64,000 nt of DNA from Streptomyces sp. Ru71 (GTDB taxonomy: Bacteria > Actinomycetota > Actinomycetes > Streptomycetales > Streptomycetaceae): NCBI RefSeq assembly GCF_002920535.1, contig NZ_PQSS01000030.1, forward strand, positions 19,646-83,645, in the 5' to 3' direction. The translations under genes were made by a program, and so were the position numbers. The notes beneath the pieces were generated by a model, which ran no database searches, had not been told where the DNA came from, and was given only the letters and a program-made list of their open reading frames with translations. Position 1 is the first letter of the stretch. The number at the start of each line of letters is the position of its first letter. This document shows positions 56,212-64,000 of this stretch, piece after piece.

Positions 56212-56907
56212 GTGTATGCGCAGTGGGCGTCCCGGCTGCCGGGGGCCGTCGTGTGGACGAACCGTCCACCGGCCGGCGGTGCGCCGCCGGTGCTGCCCGA
56301 CGGCTGCATGGACCTGATGTGGAGCGAGGGACGGCTGATCGTCGCCGGTCCCGACACACGCGCGTACGTCCCCGCCGGGCCGCCCGCCCCGTACGTCGGC
56401 GTGCGGTTCTTCCCCGGCACGGCCCCCGCCCTGCTCGGCGTGCCCGCGCACGAGCTGCGCGACCGGCGGGTGGACCTGGCCGATCTGTGGCCCGCCGACC
56501 GGGTACGGCGGCTGCGCGCCCGGATCGCCGCCGCGGGCGACCCCGCCGGCGCCCTGGAGGAGACGGCGCTGCGGTGCGCGGCCGACGCCGAGCCGCCCGA
56601 CCCGCTGCTACGGCGCCTGGTCGACGCGCTGGAGGCGGGCCGCCCGGTCGGCGCCACGGCCGACGAACTCGGATTCAGCGCCCGCCAGTTGCACCGCCGT
56701 TCCCTGGCCGCGTTCGGCTACGGACCCAAGACCCTCGCCCGGGTCCTGCGGCTGCAGCGCGCCCTCGCCCTGGTCCGCTCCGGCGTCCCGTACGCCGAGA
56801 CCGCGGCCCGCGCCGGATACGCCGACCAGGCCCATCTCGCCCGTGACGTGCGGGACCTCGCGGGCATGCCGCTGGGCGCGCTGCTGCGCGGCTCAGTCCT
56901 GACCTAG
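56212..56907 (+). CDS. AraC-family regulator
   Basis: 231 residues from GTG 56212. N-terminal half is the DUF6597-type sensor (VLPDGCMDLMWSEG, VGVRFFPGTAPALLGVPAHEL), the C-terminal half an AraC helix-turn-helix pair (ATADELGFSARQLHRRS and YAETAARAGYADQAHLARDV). TAGCCT ends 6 nt before the start, suggesting a leaderless transcript. Its end overlaps the convergent VOC gene by 15 bp; the pair AraC sensor/VOC enzyme may be linked. Confidence 0.85.
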   Translation: MYAQWASRLPGAVVWTNRPPAGGAPPVLPDGCMDLMWSEGRLIVAGPDTRAYVPAGPPAPYVGVRFFPGTAPALLGVPAHELRDRRVDLADLWPADRVRRLRARIAAAGDPAGALEETALRCAADAEPPDPLLRRLVDALEAGRPVGATADELGFSARQLHRRSLAAFGYGPKTLARVLRLQRALALVRSGVPYAETAARAGYADQAHLARDVRDLAGMPLGALLRGSVLT

Positions 56908-57291
56908 CGGCGCGAACAGGTCGACGCCGTTGCCGTCGGGGTCGTGCAGCACGGCGTACCGCTGCCCCCAGAAGGCGTCCCAGGGCTTGAGCTCGCCGTG
57001 GTGGCCGGCGCCCACCATCTCGGCGTACACCGAGTCGACCTCCGCCGGATCGGCGCAGCGCAGGGCCAGCCCGGCCCGGGCGCCGCCGGTCGGCGGCCGC
57101 CACTCGGGGTGGAAGGAGCGCACGGTCTCCTCGGTGTCCAGCAGCAGCCGCAGCCCGCCGGGCAGCCCGGCCTCGGTGTGCGGCTCGTGCTCGGCCCCCT
57201 GCGGGAACGCGAACCCGAGGCGCCGGTAGAAGGCGACGGAGGCGGCCATGTCGGAGACGACCAGCCCGATGGCGTCGAATCGTGGAGTCAT
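56893..57291 (-). CDS. VOC family (glyoxalase-like) protein
   Basis: 132 residues, two beta-alpha-beta-beta-beta modules: FDAIGLVVSDMAASVAFYRRLGF and a second ending RYAVLHDPDGNGVDLFAPL. Members are metal-dependent lyases, dioxygenases or drug-binding resistance proteins. The substrate is not predicted. Confidence 0.85.
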   Translation of the reverse strand: MTPRFDAIGLVVSDMAASVAFYRRLGFAFPQGAEHEPHTEAGLPGGLRLLLDTEETVRSFHPEWRPPTGGARAGLALRCADPAEVDSVYAEMVGAGHHGELKPWDAFWGQRYAVLHDPDGNGVDLFAPLGQD

Positions 57292-57342
57292 ACGGCCACC
57301 GTAGGGACCGTCCGGCTCGGCGGTCTTGAAGGAATCGGACGT

Positions 57343-57414
57343 GCCCCGGGGAGCCGGACGCGCCCCTGGAACCGGATGCGCTCCTGGGAGCCGGACGCGC
57401 GTCCCGGGAAACGG
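57343..57414. repeat. Degenerate 18-19 bp tandem repeat
   Basis: Four imperfect copies of about CCCCGGGGAGCCGGACGCG (57343, 57362, 57380, 57399). They lie between the divergent VOC and Clp genes, where promoters must be. Confidence 0.6.
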
Positions 57415-57569
57415 CCCCCACCGGCGTTGCGGCTCCGGGCCGCTCGCGTTGCGCGGCCCCGGCGGTGTTGTTCCACTGAAGTACGGCGGTCCGGCCGACC
57501 CTGTGTGCGACCGCGCCGGCGGGCTTCCGTGCGCCCTTGCCCTGTTCCTTCGCGTCCCGGACGGCGATC

Positions 57570-60089
<2,520 letters not shown>

Positions 60090-60117
60090 GGGACCGGCCG
60101 CCGCGGCGGCGGCGCCG

Positions 60118-61107
60118 TCAGACCAGGACGTTCTTGTAGAAGAGGTTGGAACGGCGATCACCCGCGACGCCCGAGGCGAAGCCCAGGAAGAGGCGGACCT
60201 CGCCGGCGGCCGTCTGGTAGATCGCCAGCCCCTCCGGCTCGCGGAAGTCCAGGGTGGAGCCGGCCTTCGTCAGCACCGGGCCCTGCGCGATCGCGCCGGT
60301 GTTCATGTCGATGCTGGTGACCTCGGAGTTGACGATCCAGTCGCCGTTGGCGTCCTTGCCGGTGACGTCGTAGCTGTCGCCGGTCAGCACGTACAGGTAC
60401 TGGCCGTAGGCGGTGTAGCCCTGGAACGTGGGCGACAGCGTGGGCAGCGCGGGCTGCTTGAAGTTGGCGAGCGGGCTGGAGAAGTCGCCGTTCGTGGCGG
60501 CGTCGAGGTCGTAGACGGCTATGTGCTTGCCGTCGCTGAGCTGGTGACGGACGATCAGGCGGTTGTTCACCGGGTCGATGGAGCAGGTGTGCTGCGTGGC
60601 CGCGGCGACGGGCGTGAACTTGGTCAGCGCGGAGGACGTGTTCGACAGCGTGGTGCCGCTGGTGAACTTGAACCGGGCGAGGCGCTGGCCGTAGCCGTTG
60701 ACGGAGTCCACCTCCGTCCACAGGTAGGTGGAGCTGCCCACGCCCTGCGCGCCGAAGGCCACACCGTGCCCGAAGCCGGTCAGGTGCATGTAACCGACGT
60801 AGTTGCCCGCGAAGTCGAGCTGCGTGATGCACAGGTCGCCGGCCGTGTCCGCCGACCCGTCGCGCCGCTGCGCCACGAACAGGCGCCGGTTGACGTTGTC
60901 GAAGGCAAAGCCCTGCTGGACCGTCACGTCGTGCAGCGACTTGCCGCGGTACAGGTCGTACGACGGCTGGGTCAGGTCGAAGCGCTGCGAGGCGGGCACG
61001 GACGCGGACGCGGGGGAGGCGGCGGCGCCCAGGCCGAGCGCGGCGAGACCCAGGCCGGAGCCCGCGCGCAGCAGGGAGCGGCGGCTGAAGCCGGCGGTGT
61101 GGGACAT
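60118..61107 (-). CDS. Tat-exported TagC-like beta-propeller protein
   Basis: 329 residues. The twin-arginine signal SRRSLLRAG (R9-R10) and AAALGLGAAASPASA cleavage region direct it out folded. The mature part repeats short beta blades (DNVNRRLFVAQRRDG, QLDFAGNYVGYMHL, SIDPVNNRLIVRHQ) and resembles the TagC/phage P68 receptor-binding beta-propeller family, often annotated as teichoic-acid biosynthesis protein C. Role at the cell surface unknown. Palindrome GCCGCCGCGGCGGC (60097-60110) lies between it and the convergent Clp gene. Confidence 0.8.
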   Translation of the reverse strand: MSHTAGFSRRSLLRAGSGLGLAALGLGAAASPASASVPASQRFDLTQPSYDLYRGKSLHDVTVQQGFAFDNVNRRLFVAQRRDGSADTAGDLCITQLDFAGNYVGYMHLTGFGHGVAFGAQGVGSSTYLWTEVDSVNGYGQRLARFKFTSGTTLSNTSSALTKFTPVAAATQHTCSIDPVNNRLIVRHQLSDGKHIAVYDLDAATNGDFSSPLANFKQPALPTLSPTFQGYTAYGQYLYVLTGDSYDVTGKDANGDWIVNSEVTSIDMNTGAIAQGPVLTKAGSTLDFREPEGLAIYQTAAGEVRLFLGFASGVAGDRRSNLFYKNVLV

Positions 61108-61223
61108 GAGTCTCCTTCTGTCGAGTGCAGGTCAAGGCGGTGAACCCTAGGGCACGTCGGGGCAGTGATGCACCTGGCCCCCCAGTGACGTTTCTCCGGT
61201 GAACCGCTTACGCCATCGGAGTG

Positions 61224-61238
61224 AGCAAAGCGCTCCCA
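61224..61238. promoter_or_regulatory. LacI-type half-palindrome AAAGCGCT upstream of PEP-mutase gene
   Basis: AGCAAAGCGCTCCCA contains most of the AAGCGCTT core. It stands in the 245-bp divergent region between the TagC-like gene and the PEP-mutase gene; the LacI gene at 62572 is the obvious candidate to bind it. Confidence 0.4.
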
Positions 61239-61352
61239 ACGAGACGGTCGGCTATCGGTATAGAGATCCTTTTGACTTGGCAAAGGGCTTCCGTGGTCCC
61301 ACGCGGTCGCCCTTCGGGCCCCTGTGTTCAACCCCATCCGAGGAGCTGAACG

Positions 61353-62258
61353 TTGACTTACGGGAACAAGCTGCGCGAGCAGATCGCCGCACCCGGGACG
61401 ACCCCGCTGATCGGTGTGTACGACATGTACTCCGCCTCGATCGCCGCCCGGCACTACGACGGAATGTTCGTCTCCGGGTTCGGCTTCGCCGCGTCCTACT
61501 ACGGACTGCCCGACATCGGTTTCATCGCCTGGCCCGACATGGTGGCGTTCGTGCAGCGGCTGCGCGGCGCCTTCCCGCACCACCACCTGCTCGTCGACAT
61601 CGACGACGGCTACGTCGACCCCGAGGTGGCCTGTCACGTCGTCGAGGGGCTGGAGCGGATCGGCGCCTCCGGGGTCATCCTGGAGGACCAGAAGCGGCCC
61701 CGCCGCTGCGGGCACGCCGATGGCAAGCAGGTGCTGCCGCTGGAGGAGTACCTCGACAAGCTCGACCAGGTGCTCAAGACGCGCCGGGACCTCGTCGTGG
61801 TGGCCCGCACCGACGCCACCGACGAGGACGACATCCTGCACCGCGCCGAACGGCTCGCCGCCACCGACGCCGACGTGGTCCTCGTCGACGGGGTGCGCAG
61901 CGTGGAGTGGATCCGCCGCATCCGCGAGGTGGTCGGCGGCAAGCCGCTGCTGTTCAACCAGATCGCCGGCGGCAAGTCGCCCCGGCTGTCCCTGAGCGAG
62001 CTGTCCGGCCTCGGCGTCGACGTCGCCATCTACAGCACGCCGTGCCTGTTCGCCGCGCACGAGGCGATGGACTCCGCGCTCGCCGAACTCAGGCAGGCCG
62101 ACGGCCGGCTGCCCGATGTCGACGCCGCGAACGGAGTCGGCGTCAAGGCGGCCACCCGGCTGCTGGAACGCAACATCGCCCGCCTGCGGACCACGCCGGC
62201 GGCCGAGCGGGCGGCCGGCGAAGCGGAGGCCCCCGAGACCGAAGGGGTTCCGGCGTGA
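61353..62258 (+). CDS. PEP mutase / isocitrate lyase family enzyme
   Basis: 301 residues from TTG 61353, with a good GAGGAGC 8 nt before. The fold's metal and substrate segments are present: LIGVYDMYSASIA, LVDIDDGYVDP (metal Asp pair), VILEDQKRPRRCGHADGKQVLP (equivalent to the KRCGH catalytic loop), VVARTDATDE. The family includes methylisocitrate lyase, PEP mutase and carboxyvinyl-carboxyphosphonate mutase. The Cys in RRCGH favours a lyase-type loop. There are no phosphonate genes near it, so I cannot choose the reaction. Confidence 0.8.
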   Translation: MTYGNKLREQIAAPGTTPLIGVYDMYSASIAARHYDGMFVSGFGFAASYYGLPDIGFIAWPDMVAFVQRLRGAFPHHHLLVDIDDGYVDPEVACHVVEGLERIGASGVILEDQKRPRRCGHADGKQVLPLEEYLDKLDQVLKTRRDLVVVARTDATDEDDILHRAERLAATDADVVLVDGVRSVEWIRRIREVVGGKPLLFNQIAGGKSPRLSLSELSGLGVDVAIYSTPCLFAAHEAMDSALAELRQADGRLPDVDAANGVGVKAATRLLERNIARLRTTPAAERAAGEAEAPETEGVPA

Positions 62259-62503
62259 CGGACGCCCGCCCCGCCGGGGCGCGGCTGCGCACGGCGGCCG
62301 CCCTGACGGCGGCGCTGCTGGCCGCCTCCACGGCCCCCGCCGCGGCGGACGGCAGCCTCATCACCGTGATCGACAACTCCCGGTCGGACTCCGTCCTGGA
62401 GGTGGACCGCACCGCCAACCTGCAGACCGGCAGCGGCACCGCCGGCAGTGACCACGACGGCAGCGCCGTGGACCTGATGCAGGCCCTGGTCGGCGCGCGC
62501 TGA
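62255..62503 (+). CDS. Small secreted protein coupled to PEP-mutase gene
   Basis: 82 residues from GTG 62255, overlapping the preceding stop (GTGA). A signal peptide (about 1-31, TAALTAALLAASTAPAAA) is followed by a 50-residue acidic mature part (LITVIDNSRSDSVLEVDRTANLQ) with no cysteine. No family recognised. The tight coupling to a cytoplasmic enzyme is unusual. The transcript ends in the 13-bp hairpin at 62526-62556. Confidence 0.7.
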   Translation: MTDARPAGARLRTAAALTAALLAASTAPAAADGSLITVIDNSRSDSVLEVDRTANLQTGSGTAGSDHDGSAVDLMQALVGAR

Positions 62504-62525
62504 CGGGGTTACCGACCCGGCAGAG

Positions 62526-62556
62526 ACGGCCGGACACCCGCGTGGTGTCCGGCCGT
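62526..62556. terminator. Bidirectional terminator, 13-bp stem
   Basis: ACGGCCGGACACC pairs perfectly with GGTGTCCGGCCGT around 5 nt, between the small secreted gene and the convergent LacI gene. Confidence 0.8.
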
Positions 62557-62571
62557 TCACGTGCCCGACGC

Positions 62572-63636
62572 TCACGCCCCCTTCGGCCGTGCCGTGCTCG
62601 CCCGCTCCACCAGGCGGGTCGACAGCTCCGTGCGCGTGCTCTCCGGGCGCTCGCCGTCCATCATGCGCACCAGCAGCCGCAGCGCCGTCGCCGCCATCTC
62701 CGCCAGCGGCTGACGCACCGTCGTCAGCGCGGGGGTGCTCCAGCGGGACTCGGGCAGATCGTCGAAGCCGACGACGCTGACGTCGTCCGGCACCCGCAAC
62801 CCCCGCTCGGCCAGTGCCTCGTACACCCCGAGCGCCATCCGGTCGGAACACACGAAGACGGCCGTGGGCGGCTCGGGCAGCGCCAGCAGCTCACGCATCC
62901 GGCGGGCGGCCACCGCTTCGTCGAAACCGGCGTGGCGCACGTACTCCGGGCGGTGCCGCAGCCCCGCCGCCGACAGCGCCGAGCGGTAGCCGGCCACCCG
63001 GGCGCCGCTGCACAGCGCGCGCCGGTGCCCGCCGATCACGGCGATCCGCTCGTGGCCGAGGGCCAGCAGGTGCTCGGTCGCCGTCACCCCGCCCTGCCAG
63101 TTCGCCGCGCCCACCGACACCACGCCCGGCGGCGGTTCCACCACCGGGTCGAGCATCACGTACGGGATGCGGCGCTGCTCCAGCCAGGCGTACTGCGGCT
63201 CCGTCAGCTCCGCCAGGTTGAACAGGACGCCGGCCGAACCGCGCGCGGTGAGCTTGTCCAGCCAGCCGCGCTGCGGGCGGTCGGCGTGGCCGCGGGACAG
63301 GTCCGCCGAGACCACGACGTCCAGACCGGCGTCGTGCGCCGCCTGCTCCACGCCGTGCAGGACGGCGCCCGACCGGGAGCTGTCCAGCGCGTGCACCACC
63401 AGATCGACCATCCGTGGCGGCCGTACGGCGTCGAAGCGGGGCCGGCGGACGTAGCCGAGCCGGTCCAGTGCCTCCGTGACCCGGCGGCGGGTCTCCGGCG
63501 CGACGTCCTGCCGGCCGTTGACCACCTTGGACGCGGTGGGCACGGACACGCCTGCCTCCCGCGCGACCACGGCCAGGGTGGGCCCGGCCGCCACGCTCGC
63601 ACGTCCCGCCACGCTCGCACGTCCCGTACGGACCAT
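62572..63636 (-). CDS. LacI-family transcriptional repressor
   Basis: 354 residues from the ATG at 63636; an in-frame start at 63654 adds 6. The helix-turn-helix is TLAVVAREAGVSVPTASKVVNGRQDVAPETRRRV, followed by a sugar-binding-like domain (VDLVVHALDS, LLALGHERIAVIGG, VVGFDDLPES). The N-terminal tail has ASVAGRASVAAGPTL from a duplicated 18-bp stretch (63592-63627). Members bind AAGCGCTT palindromes and release on a sugar; such a site lies just upstream (63662), implying self-repression. Confidence 0.9.
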   Translation of the reverse strand: MVRTGRASVAGRASVAAGPTLAVVAREAGVSVPTASKVVNGRQDVAPETRRRVTEALDRLGYVRRPRFDAVRPPRMVDLVVHALDSSRSGAVLHGVEQAAHDAGLDVVVSADLSRGHADRPQRGWLDKLTARGSAGVLFNLAELTEPQYAWLEQRRIPYVMLDPVVEPPPGVVSVGAANWQGGVTATEHLLALGHERIAVIGGHRRALCSGARVAGYRSALSAAGLRHRPEYVRHAGFDEAVAARRMRELLALPEPPTAVFVCSDRMALGVYEALAERGLRVPDDVSVVGFDDLPESRWSTPALTTVRQPLAEMAATALRLLVRMMDGERPESTRTELSTRLVERASTARPKGA

Positions 63637-63660
63637 CGGGGAACCGCCTCTCACATGCAG

Positions 63661-63671
63661 AAAGCGCTTGC
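63661..63671. promoter_or_regulatory. LacI operator AAAGCGCTTGC
   Basis: AAGCGCTT (63662-63669) stands 25 bp before the lacI-type start, the usual place for an autoregulatory operator. Confidence 0.6.
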
Positions 63672-63709
63672 TATCGTAGGTGAGGGGTGGGGGGAGGTGA
63701 AGAGAGCGG

Positions 63710-64000
63710 GTGGCGCGTTGTGCTGAGTGGCGTGTCGTGCCCGGTGGCGCGTTGCGTCGGGTGGCGCGTTGTGCCGGATGGCGCGTTGTGCCGGGTGGCG
63801 TGTTGTGCCCGATGGCGTGTTGTGCCGGGTGGCGTCGTGGGTCTGGTGGCGCGTCGTGTTGAGTGGCGTGTTGTGCCCGGTGGCGCGTTGCGTCGGGTGG
63901 CGTCGTGGGTCTGGTGGCGCGTCGTGTTGAGTGGCGTGTTGTGCCCGGTGGCGCGTTGCGTCGGGTGGCGTCGTGGGTCTGGTGGCGCGTCGTGTTGAGT
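63710..64000. repeat. 17-bp minisatellite with 68-bp higher-order period
   Basis: Seventeen full copies of a 17-bp unit that starts RTGGCG (for example GTGGCGCGTTGTGCCGG) begin at 63710 and run off the right edge. From 63829 the units follow a repeating order of four, giving an exact 68-bp period (63829, 63897, 63965). The upper strand is rich in G and T. Because 17 is not a multiple of 3 the open frame through it is unlikely to be a gene. Confidence 0.92.

Noticed and set aside
63687..63998. Open frame through the minisatellite
   Set aside because: It is only the translation of a 17-bp repeat, whose length rotates the frame; no ribosome site.

Overview
The window looks like a stretch of Streptomyces chromosome. 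Base composition is very GC-rich with strong third-position G/C, GTG starts are common, many genes overlap by ATGA or GTGA, and the families are typical of the genus: a subtilisin inhibitor, a DUF1707-FHA protein, a SAV2148-type HEPN protein, an OleD/Mgt macrolide glycosyltransferase and the actinobacterial assimilatory sulfate cluster. I saw no rRNA, tRNA, CRISPR array, prophage or intact insertion sequence. Most of the window reads as core or near-core chromosome with a few variable patches.

Layout. 0-5 kb: an amidotransferase-like gene (cut by the edge) divergent from a LysR regulator, a PDZ protein, a class III phosphodiesterase, an M24 peptidase and a kinase-fold protein that lacks its catalytic Asp. 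5-15.5 kb: the trehalose/glycogen genes treZ, treY and glgX, with an FHA protein and an unusual M14 peptidase - subtilisin inhibitor - M14 peptidase locus set between treZ and treY. 15.9-20.1 kb: HEPN protein, DnaQ-like exonuclease, and an EamA exporter divergent from a LysR regulator. 20.2-24.6 kb: a TPR-CHAT caspase-like protease divergent from a two-gene unit made of a 62-aa protein and a membrane protein; this is the best candidate for an undescribed conflict or regulated-death module. 24.7-28.7 kb: a kinase-fold gene divergent from a complete sugar ABC importer. 28.9-33.5 kb: PIG-L deacetylase, macrolide glycosyltransferase under a perfect 16-bp palindromic operator, and an MMPL exporter. 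33.8-39.8 kb: DUF1697, DsbA-like nitroreductase relative, a pair of membrane proteins, LysR, and an EamA transporter fused in frame to an NAD(P)-binding protein.

39.9-49.4 kb is the sulfur assimilation operon on the minus strand. It starts with a short RRHVDL leader peptide, then sulfite reductase, a 60-aa zinc ribbon, cysH, cysC, cysD, cysN, and then a sulfonate-type ABC importer and a sirohydrochlorin chelatase, which supplies siroheme to the reductase. Almost every junction is a 4-bp overlap, so the genes are probably translationally coupled. 49.5-57.3 kb: GNAT, a frameshifted secreted protein, a GAF regulator, an AidB-type acyl-CoA dehydrogenase, a YihY membrane protein, AraC and VOC genes. 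57.6-64 kb: a ClpC-like ATPase, a Tat-secreted TagC-like beta-propeller, a PEP-mutase/isocitrate-lyase family enzyme coupled to a small secreted protein, a LacI regulator, and a 17-bp minisatellite that runs off the right edge.

Two frame anomalies (the fusion near 39.15 kb and the broken gene near 51.22 kb) both fall at short C/G homopolymers, so sequencing error has to be excluded before either is given biological meaning. At least six genes carry a TANNNT hexamer 6-7 nt before the start codon and no clear ribosome site, which suggests leaderless transcripts.
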